Below are positions 11,171 to 21,973 of a stretch of DNA of 64,000 bases, in pieces (the first letter of the stretch is position 1; every line of letters begins with the position of its first letter). Both the position numbers and the translations under genes were made by a program. The notes beneath the pieces were generated by a model. The model was not told where the DNA came from, made no database searches, and saw only the letters and a list, made by a program, of their open reading frames with translations. Origin of the DNA: Datura wrightii (lineage: Eukaryota > Streptophyta > Magnoliopsida > Solanales > Solanaceae); the NCBI GenBank assembly GCA_035772735.1, contig JASDFA010000007.1, forward strand, positions 72,206,501 to 72,270,500, in the 5' to 3' direction.

Positions 11171-12200
11171 AGCTGGTTGTCTATGGGAAGTGCAGCCCAT
11201 GTAGAGGAAGAGAAGAGAGAACTAGCAAAGGATGTACATAGGCTCTCACACTTGAGAATTCACCTTTTAGACACCGAGGAAGGTAATATACTTGTTTAGA
11301 ATGTAGTCGAATCCTCTGTAGTTTTGGAAGTGAAGGAAAAGCAGGACAGAGATCCCTTCTTGCTTCAGCTAAAGGAAGATGTCCAAAAACAGAAGGTATT
11401 GGGATCCTAAGGTACCAAGGTAGATTGTGTTTTCCTAATATACATGGCCTTAAAGATAGAATTATGGCAGAAGCACACAACTCTAGATATTTGATTCATT
11501 CGAGTTCCACAAAGATGTACCATGACTTGTGAGAAGTCTGCTGGTGGAACGGTATGAAGATGAACATAGCTGTCTTTTTGGCTAAGTGCCCGAACTTCCA
11601 TCCAGTTAAGTTTGAACACCAGAGGCCATGTGGTGTTCCTAAGAATATAGCACTCCCTGAGTGGAAGTGGGAGATGATTAACATGGACTTTATCACTGGT
11701 TTACCGAGGTCCCTCAAATAGCAAGGCTCTATTTTGGGTGATTATAGACCGCATGAGTAAGTCAACTCACTTCTTAGCGATTAATACTAGACTCTGCTTG
11801 AGGATCTTACTAAATTATACCATCGGGAAGTGGTGAGACCTATGGAGTGCCATTTCAATTATTTTATACAGAGGTACTCAGTTTACGACTTAGTTTTGGA
11901 AGTCATTTTAGAAAGGTTTGGGTTCGAAGGTGAACCTTAGTACCACTTTTCACCTGCAGATAGATGGTCAGGCAAACGTACTATTCGGACCTTGGAGGAT
12001 ACGTTAAAAGCATGTGCTATTGATTTCAAAGGAAATTGGAATGAACATTTATCTCTTATTGAGATTGTCTATAGCAACAACTATCATCTAGCATTCATAT
12101 GGCTCCGTATGAAGCTTTCTATGGGTGGAGGTGTACATCTTTGATTGTTGGTTCGAGGTTGGTGAAGCAGAGTTGATAGGACCAAACCTAGTATAGCAAG
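11171..12200 (+). pseudogene. TKb integrase, decayed
   Basis: The stretch encodes integrase pieces in several frames: the pre-integrase zinc-binding region at 11400–11600, the tract WEMINMDFITGLPR at about 11670, and the core near 11840–12000. In the core the second catalytic Asp is replaced (LYRGTQF where TKh has SDRGAQF), and the segment around the catalytic Glu (DGQ…RTIRTLED) has lost bases. SYVDVRWRDLEF and the start of the C-terminal GPY/F module follow. The domain would insert cDNA into the genome; this copy cannot. Confidence 0.8.
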
Positions 12201-12202
12201 CC

Positions 12203-12721
12203 ATGGGAAAAGTTAAGACCATCCAAGAAAGTCTTAACCAAAAGTCTTATGTCGATGTTAGATGGAGAGATTTAGAGTTTGAGGTTGATGATTGGGTGTA
12301 TCTGAAGGTTTCACCGGTGAAGGGTGTTATGAGGTTTGGGAAGAAAGGAAACCGTAGGCCCCGCAATTTTTGTCCATATAGGATTTCTAAGAGAGTTGGC
12401 AAGGTAGCTTATGAGTTAGAGTTGCCAGCTGAATTAGCCTCAGTCCATCTAGTTTTCGACATGTCTATGCTTAAGAATTGAGTGGGAGTCCCCTTACTAA
12501 TTGTGCGTATGGAGAGTGTTGGAGTTAATGATAGCCTATTATATGAGGAAATTTTAGTTGAGATTTTAGATCATCAAATTCATAAGCTAAGGAACAAGGG
12601 AGATGCTTTGGTGAAGGTATTAATAGAGAAATCAACATGTTGAGGGAGCTACATGGGAGGCTGACACAGAATTGATGGCCAAGTATCCCCATGTATTCTC
12701 TCCTAATCCAAAATCATTATG
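12203..12721 (+). pseudogene. TKb integrase C-terminal (GPY/F) module and chromodomain
   Basis: An open stretch 12203–12481 carries the integrase C-terminal module: DDWVYLKVSPVKGVMRFGKK, the CPYRISKRVGKVAYELELP core where the GPY triplet has become CPY, and VHLVFDMSMLKN. The following 12482–12721 encodes a chromodomain-like end: YEEILVEILDHQIHKLRNKG, then KVLIEK…EGATW-type residues in a shifted frame and the C-terminal FSPNPKSL before a stop. In chromoviruses this domain steers integration toward particular chromatin marks. It supports placing the element in the chromovirus branch. Positions 12722–12918 are its 3' untranslated remnant. Confidence 0.83.
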
Positions 12722-12918
12722 AGGTAATAGTTTCCTCTTGTAGCATTCTTATTCGTTTCTTATTCCATCTAGTTGACATTGATTTCCTTAGTATGCTTGA
12801 GTGTTGTATGATCTGAGTTTGAATATTTTACTTAGATAAGTTTTTCTCTAAGCCTAGTATCAGTTTTCATTTGAGGACGATTGATCAAATCGAAATCCAC
12901 TTCTTGCTAGGAGAGAGT

Positions 12919-14339
12919 GTACACAGTTGCTAGAAATATAATTTACTGAACTTTATGAATCGGGGTCGATTCCATGGGGAATAGGGATAGATCAATAATG
13001 AATTTCTATGTCAACCTAAACCAGTTAGCATCACTATATCACAATGCATAATATACATGTTGGGGGAAACATGAGAACACTATATGATTCTACTCAATAT
13101 CAAAATGAAGTAGTGCAAGTTGATGCAACAATGGGACAAATACTTGGGATGTGCTATTGATGGGGTATCGATAGGATTGAGGTTAATCAACAAGTCTTAA
13201 GAATAGACTACTAACATTAATAGCCATGGACGAGTCTATAACCGATGTGTTTTGACCATTTTGGAATATTCTACTTGGGTTTTTTCAAACCCCAAGCTCA
13301 ATTAACACATTAGCCATATTGACTTGGGGAAGATTAAGCTATGTCTAGCCTTAATTCTTAAATTGAGTTATGAAAATGGGTTTTGGTTATTTCTAGCCCA
13401 ACCCCACATTTACAAAGTGCACATCCCTGCTAATGCTTTCTCACCCATATCCTACATCCCTTTTTCAAGCAAAAGCAAGATAAGTAAATACAATATGTGT
13501 TTGAAACCATAAATATTTGCATTGAAACTTAGAGAAAGCATTGGATTCATGCATAAATAATGATTCTAAGACTAAATTGACAACGCCCAATCAAATCTAG
13601 ACCCACATCAAGCACATACCCCTAACAATCAAATTAGCTACTCATGAATGTAAATAAGAGAATTAAATCACATTCATAATTGAATAGTAAATTTGAGTTT
13701 CAATGTATACTTCAATGGAAAATTTCTTACCGTAAAGTATTGAAGAAGAAGGAGAAAAAGAAGACTTTCTATTACTTCTCTCTTTAATTCTCTCTCTAAA
13801 AACATAGCCAATAAAAAAGTAGTACTCTTTCTAAAAATGAAGTTGTATAAAATAAAGAAAGTTTGATTTTCTTTATGCTACACAGATTTCCATTTTGCCC
13901 TCAGAAGCTTCTAAATCATTCTTGTGTTAGATCTGGATAGCTTTGCACTTCTCAGTACGACATCACTTGCGCGGCACCTGCGTTTCACAGGTTCCTATAC
14001 GACAGATTCAAGTGATTCCCAAGTAACTTCAGATTGTCCAGTTGGGCTTCTGCATCTTCACCTGGATTTCGCAGGTGCCTGACTGCTTTTGCAATTTTCA
14101 TCCAACTTAAGGGCAGTTCACTTTGGCGTCTCACCTGCATTTCACTGGTATTAAACATGTGAAATGCAAGTCTCCCTTTCCTAGCACCTTCTCTTCGTTC
14201 AATTTCTTTGTTTTCTTTATTTGATCCTAATACCTGCAAAATCAAAGGAAGAAGGCGTAAAACCTTCGTAGATGAGTTGAAAACAAAGCAAAAACTCATG
14301 CTTAAAATCCTAATGAGTTGGTAAATTACCAACTTATCA
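12919..14339 (-). repeat. ATb 3' LTR (Athila/Tat-like)
   Basis: Read on the minus strand, the LTR starts TGATAAGTTGGTAATTTACC (14339 leftward) and ends at TGTACACAG (plus-strand start 12919). It is homologous to the ATa LTR but in opposite orientation, and clearly diverged. It keeps the palindrome around GGTAATTTACC, the ATGAGTAGCTAA block (13634–13645 in complement) and the terminal GGAATCGACCCC-type tract. A motif cluster at about 13930–14160 shows inverted pairs CACCTG … CAGGTG with 7-base loops. There is no coding sequence; the small ORF at 13985–14359 has no recognisable similarity. Confidence 0.75.
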
Positions 14340-14987
14340 AACCCCCAAAATTGAACCATTACTTTTCCTCAAGAAAGGCATCTCCTCACATATGAGAAAT
14401 GGAATTAAGCATGGCATGACACAAGATCACACACGAAGGACCTTAACTCCAAAGACTACCCCAAAATCAAACACATATTCAACACCAAGAAGAGACTCAA
14501 ACATGTTGCACCTTCTTCAAGAGATGAGGACAAACAATTGGAACATTTTCACAAATATATTCTTTCATTCCAAACAAGGGGATTAGTTTATCAAGACAAA
14601 ATCAATGAGCATCTCAAGTCATTGATAGATCATATTCAAAGTTTTCCTTAATATTCACAGCACCTTTGCCTCAATCACACCTTTCAATTTGAAACACATT
14701 TAAGCATGTACTCCAAAAAGTGATTCCACTCACATCAAGAGAGAATCCCTTTCATATTTCATGCTTTTCACACATAGGGATTATAAGATAAAGCAAATAC
14801 GCTCACTCTCGCAAAGAAATTAAAGTGCATGCAAATTGACCCATAGGCTTGCGCTTCATGTATCACGTCACTAATGTAGAGTTGCTACACTCAAAATCAC
14901 TAAGGAATTGTGGGTTATCATGAAGGTTAAGGATAAGAGTAGAACAATTGTTTAGCTCTAGTGACTAGAACCTCCATAATGTATTCA
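14340..14987 (-). mobile_element. ATb: 3' internal end with polypurine tract
   Basis: Directly right of the LTR is AACCCCCAAAATTG, the complement of a purine-rich primer tract, and the complement of 'ttgaggaaaagtaatggttc', as in ATa. The remaining 600 bp is non-coding and homologous to 6805–7357 in complement. The homology ends at 14987, where a truncated chromovirus LTR begins; the rest of the element is lost. Confidence 0.68.
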
Positions 14988-16454
14988 ACATGCAATATGA
15001 GATCATACATGGTTTATAAAATGCAACTGATACTCTATCAAGATACATGACTTTGCTTATTTAGGTCTATAACATTCCACACACTTGTCATAACCACTCC
15101 TTTGTGAACTCCTTAGCCACAGGCTCTTTGGATTCCAAGAATTTTTATAAAAAAAATTTATTAAGGGAAAACAATATAGAATCTGCACAAGCATCGTAGT
15201 TCAACAATGGAGATGAAATCTTGTCATTCCTAATCAATTCAATCTAGAACATGGTGATGACACATAAATTACTTCAATTACTCAAGCCCACACCGCCTAG
15301 TCAATCGAACATGGTCATCAACAGCATAATCAAGTCATTAGGGTTAATTATGCTATATTTCCACACTTCCATCAAAATCATGAATTTCTACGATAATCAA
15401 AGGAGAAATGCAAAGTTCCAAATCAACACTCAAATCGAGTTAGGAAGAACATACTACACCCATACATATTCAACCTATATTTTCACAATTTCTCCATATT
15501 CATTCATGGCTACGAAAAATAATTGAACAATAAGCAACACCCACTAATTACTCAAGCATATTTATTAACAATATGATATCCTCATGCATTCCCAATATAT
15601 GATCCATATTCCAAACAACCCATCAAATTAACATTCCAAATAAATTCCATAATTGCAGTAATTATTTGCATTTAAGAAAAGAATGAAAAGAAAATACCCA
15701 TTATTCAAACCGTAGATCACGATATTCTAAATAAAAAAATTGAATTCTTATTGAAAACATTTTGGGGCACAAGGATGGAAAAATATCCTTGTTGAAGTCT
15801 CGCATACCTGGTAGACGAAAATCCCGATCAAAAATCTTCCTTGAAGCTTGAAGAACACCTTGGTGAAACCCCTAGGATTTTTGAGAAGAGAGAAGGAAGA
15901 AAGATATTAACAGAATGAGGGTTTAGGTTTAGGACAACCCTTAAAAATGTCCCAAAACATACCTAAAATGACATCATTTTAAATCTAGGAGCATAGGATT
16001 TTACCAAACTGCCCCTGAGAAAAATCTAAAAAATTGTCCGCCACGACTCACCTAACGAGTCGTTTGTCTCATCCAATGACTTGTTAGGTCCATTCGTTAG
16101 GTCTACTGGAAATTCTCAACCTCCAGGCCATGACCAATGTAACGACTCGTCACCATACCCAACGATTCGTCCTGCCCTTTCGTTATTTACACTGGAAATT
16201 TCCATAAAACCAAAGCTTCTCCCTCTTAACGACTGACTTGATGAGTCGTTGCCAGGCAAGAAGACTCATCAGGTCTTCCATTTCCCCTAGCCCGGCTCAC
16301 CTCCCTTGACTTCTCCCCCATGAGTCAAACCATGACTCGTGGGGTCACCTAACGAGTCATTTTCTGACTCATCCTGCAGCAAATTTCTACTGACTTTTCT
16401 TGCTGCACTTCCTCTAACTCCGGGGTCTGACCTCTTGACTTATGGGGTGTTAAA
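14988..16454 (-). repeat. TKc 3' LTR, truncated
   Basis: The tract from 'attcaacatgcaatatgaga' to GGTGTTAAA matches the right-hand LTR 19963–21378 closely, including an almost identical stretch at 15020–15500 versus 19998–20460. About 1.1 kb of the LTR's left part is missing. The terminal TGTTACA of the family reads TGTTAAA here. The cluster of ACGASTCGT motifs lies at about 16040–16375. The 91-codon ORF at 15251–15526 lies in the LTR and resembles no known protein. Confidence 0.82.
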
Positions 16455-17384
16455 ATATCTCCCCTTAGCAACATTCATCCTCGAATGTTGGCTGAACATG
16501 CTGAAAGGTTAGAGACGAAGCCGGTATCCAAATATCCATCAATCACAGCTAATCACCAATGAAGCATGTGGCTCTAGACCAACCTTATACACCAAACCTG
16601 AAACTCACATCTAACATGCACACCATGACTCAAGGAAGAAGAAGAACATGGTACCAGTAAAGAACTAGGCAAATCACTAAAAAGAACTCTTTGCCCCTTT
16701 TTAATCCGACATGGAACTGATACAGACTAATTCTTCATTTTCAAATCACTTTCCGATACTAAGCTAGAATTCAAAATATTTAATCTAATTGAGAGTAAGG
16801 ATTTCATAAGCACGAGTCATTCCCGACATCTAGAACTGAGCACATACTTGAGATAATGTGAAGTTACTGAGTTAACAAACAACTTCCAATGACTAAGTTT
16901 AGTCTGAACACATAACATAACTTATTCATAACATGAAATTTAGAAATAAGGACTCATAGGGAAAAACTGACTTCACTGACTGAAACGGTTACCTCTAAAC
17001 ATTGGGAGTCTGCACATGGGAGTAAACATAACTTAACTCTAATCAAGATACAAAGGAGGTTATCTGAACTTAGTAGAGATCGACATACTGCAACTGCTAA
17101 GGCTGAAAACCCTTTATGAGCATTTTCAACGTCCGACTTTCTTCACATACTCACTATCTCCCCCTTAGCTTTAATCCATCATTCTAAGGATCCCAAATCC
17201 TTCTTCAAGTCAGGTTAAGTTACCAATCCTTAACTCCTCTTTCACTTCTAACCTTTACCACAAGCCTTACACTAACAACTATTTACATCACACACCAACA
17301 ATCTTTTCCCACAATCACGACTGAGCTCCTTATTCATTATAGAGGTTGGCATCACATAAAGAAACGCAAGATTCATAACATACC
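16455..17384 (-). other. TKc polypurine tract and non-coding internal region
   Basis: ATATCTCCCCTT at 16455 is the complement of the chromovirus polypurine tract and is followed by 'cattcatcctcgaatgttgg', as in the other copies. The remaining 900 bp has stops in all frames and no similarity that I recognise to pol or host genes. It replaces the 4 kb of pol found at this place in TKe, TKf and TKh. Confidence 0.65.
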
Positions 17385-18549
17385 TGTGGCCACTACCAGC
17401 GCCTTGCCCTTATCCTGATGGGCTGCTACTGCATAAGAGCGGTTTTGACGATGTCCGCCTCTTGGGTTAGAGGATGTATTCTGCTGAAACGGGCGAGCTA
17501 TAGGAGCTACTAAAGAGGTGGTCTAGGATCTTCTCTCATCCCTGCTTAGCCGCCGTGCAATATCACTGCATATGGCCCACCTTACCGCACCAAAAACATA
17601 CATTTGTACTGGCCATGCAAAACTCCCAAGTGGTGCTTTCCACAACTCGTACACAATGGGTACATGATTTCCCTTACTCTAGGCTTATATGGAGTATTGG
17701 TTGTCGAAGGTGCTGGGGCTACTGATCTCTAACGGTGGAGTGAGTAATTCCGGTACCCGACCTTTGATGAGAGGACTCTAGGTCTCCAGTCCTGACCTTC
17801 TTTGCCTCTCTCTCTTTTTCTTTCATCTGTTCTGCTTCCATTTGTTGAGCAGATATTACAAAACGTGGGAAGTCTATGTCCCAGTGCAACATGGAAGTCC
17901 TACATTCTTTGGCCAAGGAGTCTGACACTACATTGATGAACCTGCTCACTCGAGCCCGCTGGTCGGCTACCATTTCCAGCTCATACTTAGATAATTGAGT
18001 GAACTCCAATGCATACTCCTGGATAGTCATGTCATTTTGTTTTAAGATAATGAACTCTGCTTCTTTTGCCTCCCTCAACTCCTGAGGAAAAAACCTGTCC
18101 AAGAACGTGGCCGTAAATTCATCCCAACCTATGGGACCTTCTTCGATTTACCGACTGCCTCTCCATTGACAATACCAGATGTATGCAACTACTTTTAACT
18201 GGTAGGAGGCTAAGTCCGAGCTCTCTTTCCCAGTCACACTCAAAATATGAGTAATCTTCTTTATCTCCTCCAAGAACTCATATGGGTCTTCATCCACCTT
18301 TGACCCCAAGAATTCGAGGGGATTCATCCGAAGAAAATCTCTTATCCTTGCCGCAGCTTCATTTCCATGCTATGGTGCACGAGCTACCGCCTGCTGATTA
18401 ATCTGGGCAATCAGGGCCTGCACCAACATGTAGATGGCTGCTCAGAACTCGGCATGAGCAACACGATCCTCCATTTGATCTATCGGGGCTGGTGGTACCT
18501 GCTGACGGCCGTTACCACGTCCTCTTCCATTCGCTCGTTAGGGCGACAT
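17385..18549 (-). pseudogene. TKc gag, nearly complete
   Basis: The start is the ATG read from 18549, followed soon by a stop (MSP-stop), then a largely continuous frame. It includes INQQAVARAP, RIRDFLRMNPLEFLGSKVDE, DLASYQLKVVAYIWYCQW and, open from 18102 to 17719, FLDRFFPQELREAKEAEF with SKYELEMVADQRARVSRF. The zinc-knuckle region at about 17560–17690 is degraded: a CGKVGHM-like core remains and the second knuckle cannot be read. The sequence ends a few residues into protease. Compared with the other copies this gag has fewer stops. It would supply the particle protein if translated. Confidence 0.82.
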
Positions 18550-18750
18550 TATTTGTGAGCTCGTAAAGCATGAGTTAGGGGAGGAAACATTCAGAGTTTC
18601 ATACTCTATGCACGATACGAATCATGAATAAAGGGGAACATTCCTAAAATGTCTCATAGCCTCTTCATCATAAGTGTGGCGCGCTTCACACCCATGAAGA
18701 AGACTCGACGTGACGCAACTTTCAGACACCCTAGGACACTCTAAACCTAT

Positions 18751-18763
18751 GGCTCTGATACCA
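18751..18763 (-). other. TKc primer-binding site, initiator tRNA-Met
   Basis: The plus strand reads GGCTCTGATACCA, identical to the 3' end of plant initiator tRNA-Met, 4 bp from the LTR start at 18768. An intact site next to a gag-bearing leader suggests that the element was once mobilised in trans. Confidence 0.9.
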
Positions 18764-19019
18764 AGTTTGTCTCGACCTGAGAGTAGACCCGGATTGTAGA
18801 CACGGGACAAGGAACCCTGAAAGGCTCCAAGTTGACCCATGTCATAATCATCACGTACACTTAACATAAAAGACAACTAACAACATGGATAAGTGGCACT
18901 GATAATAAGAATCTAACATAGCCCATAACAGGAATCTTAACAAACATCTAAATACAACGCTGAAATCTGTTTAAACAAGTTTGAAAGCCTCCTACTAACT
19001 GATGAGTTGCTAGGACAAG

Positions 19020-19033
19020 CCCCCCCCCCCCCC
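19020..19033. repeat. Poly-C run of 14
   Basis: Fourteen consecutive C bases sit where sister LTRs have 'gacaagacccc' or 'acaagccccc'. It is probably a slippage expansion; the exact length may also be uncertain from sequencing. Confidence 0.9.
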
Positions 19034-19494
19034 AGCTAACTCCAAAAGTCTAAAAACTGAAACATAATAAAATAAAAATATAAACCATGTCCTCGGAAGA
19101 TGAGAACTTACAGCTAGCAGTTGGAAGAGAAAGAAGTGGATCTAGTCACGCGGCTGGACCTGGAGACCTAGATCTATATCATAAAACGATATAGCACAGG
19201 AGGCGTGCAGTCAGTACTTGGAATGTACTGCGTATGTAGGAATATTAACAAATAACTCATAAGCATCAATATACATATAGGGAATTTTATAAATCATTGG
19301 ATTAGCGACGTAACCGAAAAGAGATGCAATAATATGTATGATATCCACATATTCATATAAACATAATCACATTATAAGGATATGCATTTTTACAACTTCA
19401 ACTGGAGCACAAAGTATTTATCTTAATGACACAGGGATGCAAAGTCATGTCTGATATCAAAAGGGTCCCCGATGGTCCAAGGGAAACATTCTTA

Positions 19495-19690
19495 CTAGCG
19501 AAAATCCCTGGCTGTCGAAGGGAGAGAAAACTTTGATATAAGAAGTCACTGACTAGCTAGGGATGTTAGTCTCGACTGGCTAGGGAAATACTCTTACTAA
19601 TGAGAAATCCCGACTGACTAGGGAAATGCTCTTGCTGACGAGAAATCCCAACTGACTAGGGAAATACTCTTGCTACCGATAAATCCTAAC
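19495..19690. repeat. Short tandem repeat in the TKc 5' LTR
   Basis: Imperfect units of about 50–60 bp repeat the phrase 'gactagggaaa(t)actcttgct..cga(g/t)aaatcc'. At least three copies are visible between 19560 and 19690. The same array is not visible in the other chromovirus LTRs. Confidence 0.7.
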
Positions 19691-21378
19691 TAACTAACAT
19701 TAATCTTAATTGCAACAGCTAATCATAGATAAAGGTCGTTTACTGATTTTCATCATACAACATTCTCATCAACAGGATGGGGCTAATTTCTAATAACAAC
19801 AAGCCCAAAAATTGAAATATCATTCTCATGCGTTATCACCATAATTCACCTCATCATGGAGTCAAATCAATAATTATCTTAAACCTCTTATGCTAACGAG
19901 CATTCTATAGATACACATTGTGCATTATACTATCATGACATTCCGAATTCCAAGTTCATCTCATTCAACATGCAATATGAGATCATACATGGTTTATAAA
20001 ATACAACTCATACTCTATCAAGATACATGACTTCGCTTATTTAGGTCTACAACATTCCACACACTTGTCATAACCACTCCTTTGTGAACTCTTTAGCCAT
20101 GGGCATTTTGGATTCCAAGAATTTTTATAAAAACAAATTTTAGTGAGGGAAAACAATATAGAATTCGCCCAAGCTTCGTAGTTCAACAATGGAGATGAAA
20201 TCTTGTCATGCCTAATCAATTAAATATAGAATATGGTGATGGCACATAATTTACTTGAATTACTCAAGCCCACACCGCCTAGTCAATCCAACATGGTCAT
20301 CAATAGGATAATCAAGTCATTAGGATTAATTATGCTATATCTCCACACTTCCATCAAAATCTTTAATTTCTACGGTAATCAAAGGAGAAATGAATATTTC
20401 CCATTCAACACTTAAATTGAGTTAGGAAGAACATACTCAACCTATATTTTCACAATTTCTCCATATTCATGCATGGCTATGAAAATTAACTGAACAATAA
20501 GCAACACCCACTAATTACTCAAGCCACTTTATGAACAACATGCTATCCTCATGCATACCCAATATATGATCCATATTCCAAACAACCCATCAAATTAACA
20601 TTCCAAATAAATTCCATAATTGTAGTAATTATTTGCATTTAAGAAAAGAATGAAAAGAATTTACTCATTATTCAAACCCTAGATCACGATATTCTAAATA
20701 AAAAAATTGGATTCTTATTGAAAATATTTTGGGGCACAAGGATGGAAAAATGTCCTTGTTGAACTCTCGCATACCTGGTAGACGAAAATCCCAATCAAAA
20801 CTCTTCCTTGAAGCTTGAAGAACACCTTGGTGAAACCCCTAGGATTTTTGAGAAGAAAGGAAGAAGAAAGATATTAGCAGAATGAGGGTTTAGGTCTAGA
20901 AGAACATTTAAAAATGTCCCAAAACATACCTAAAATGACATCACTTTAAATCTAGGAGCGTAGGATTTTACCAAACTGCCCCTGAGAAAAATCTAAAAAA
21001 TTGTCTGAACTGATGCCAACAACTGGTTAAGTCTATTCGTCAGGTCTACTAGAAATTCTCAACCTCCAGGCCATGACCAACATAACGATTTTTCCTGCGC
21101 TTTAGTTAAGTACACTGGAAATTTCCTTAAAACCAAAGCTTCTCCCTCCAAATGACTGACTTGACGAGTCATTGCTAGGCAAGATGACTCGTAAGGTCGT
21201 CCATTTCCCCTAGCCCAGCTCACCTCCCTTGACTGCTCCCCCACGAGTCAAACCACGACTCGTGGGTTCACCTAATGAGTCGTTCCCTGACTCGTCCTGC
21301 AGCAAATTTCTGCTGGCTTTTTCTGCTGCACTTCTTCTAACTCTGGGGTCTAATCTCTAGGACTTCCGGGGTGTTACA

Positions 21379-21973
21379 CTAACTCTATCAAATTTGCTGA
21401 GGTGACCTTCTAAAGGACTGAGATTAGGAAACCTCAATACACCCGTCTAGCTATGACTGAGTCACCTATTGTAGTAGAAATTGATAAGAATCTCACAATA
21501 CTTCGGGCTAACTCCGAAGCTACTGGCCACATAAGGTGTCACAAAAGACAAGGTAGCCCCCCAATCTAGCAAAGCATAAACATCAATATGGAAAACTTGC
21601 AACATACCATTGACCACATCTGGGGAGACCTCATGCTCCTGACGGGATGCTAAGGCATAGAATCTGTTCTGGCACTAACTGTCAGTTGTACTAGTAGATG
21701 CCCCCTGATATGCTGAGCATGCGGGAGGGGCTGCTGAACTAGAAGCTAGGCCTTGTCCCCCAATCTAATCCTGTCCCGCTGTTGGGCAATATCTAAGCAT
21801 GTGTTCGAGATTCCCACATCCAAAACAAGCACCTGAACCTTCCAAGCACTGGCCCGTGTGCCCCCGACCACATCTGCAACAAGCTGGGATGCTAAAATCA
21901 GCGGGTCTACTGCTCTGACCCCTCGAGCCTGATGCTTGCCCTATCTGATCATGTCTAGGCCTGGATGGAACAC
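21379..21973 (-). pseudogene. TKd protease start and gag zinc-knuckle region
   Basis: On the minus strand the tract from 21973 leftward covers the gag C-terminus with two knuckles, of which the second reads CFGCGNLEHMLRYC and keeps its CCHC pattern. It is followed by a Ser/Ala/Gln-rich linker, CQNRFYALASRQEHEVSPDV and the start of protease with LLDWGATLSFVTPYV, where the family's Pro after the Asp is Trp. Frameshifts follow. The tract ends at the TKc LTR boundary at 21378. The other half of this gag lies at 31916–32776. Confidence 0.85.
21969..21973. repeat. Target-site duplication AACAC, left copy (TKe)
   Basis: AACAC lies directly before the TKe LTR and is repeated at 31911–31915 directly after it. 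The uninterrupted gag of TKf reads 'gatggaacactcaaggcc' at the matching place, which confirms the empty site. Confidence 0.93.

Larger units (their letters stand above)
8941..12918 (+). mobile_element. TKb: heavily decayed chromovirus body without LTRs
   Basis: This is the only chromovirus on the plus strand. It holds, in order, two gag pieces, protease, RT, RNase H, integrase and a chromodomain, and ends at a decayed 'gaggacgattgatc' tract that in sister copies precedes the polypurine tract. Neither LTR, primer site nor polypurine tract is present: Athila-like LTRs abut it on both sides (ATa ends 8940, ATb begins 12919). Stops and frameshifts are more numerous than in any other copy, which suggests that it is the oldest chromovirus here. 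Confidence 0.85.
14988..21378 (-). mobile_element. TKc: chromovirus derivative with gag but no pol
   Basis: A minus-strand element with a truncated 3' LTR (14988–16454), polypurine tract, 930 bp of non-coding internal DNA, a nearly full gag, a primer site and a 5' LTR (18768–21378). No RT, RNase H, integrase or chromodomain residues could be found. Coding similarity stops just after the start of protease (VVATGML). The element could only have moved with proteins supplied by another copy. Its right end abuts the protease remnant of TKd, so TKd was probably the target. The left end was lost in a deletion that joined it to ATb, so no target duplication can be shown. Confidence 0.8.
18768..21378 (-). 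repeat. TKc 5' LTR
   Basis: The LTR runs from TGTCTCGACC to GGTGTTACA, about 2.6 kb. It contains the conserved TATATCAT…CGATATA hairpin at 19174–19194, a run of 14 C at 19020–19033, a short reiterated stretch at 19495–19690 ('tgactagggaaat' every 50–60 bp), and the ACGASTCGT cluster at 21160–21295. It abuts the TKd protease remnant at 21379. Confidence 0.85.

Noticed and set aside
13985..14359. 124-codon ORF in the ATb LTR
   Set aside because: It starts in the polypurine tract and runs through U3; the ATa LTR has no equivalent, so there is no sign of coding constraint.
6805..14987. Foldback transposon or large inverted-repeat DNA transposon
   Set aside because: The arms are 3' LTRs with polypurine tracts of Athila-like elements, and their outer parts end at unrelated LTRs without terminal inverted repeats or a transposase.
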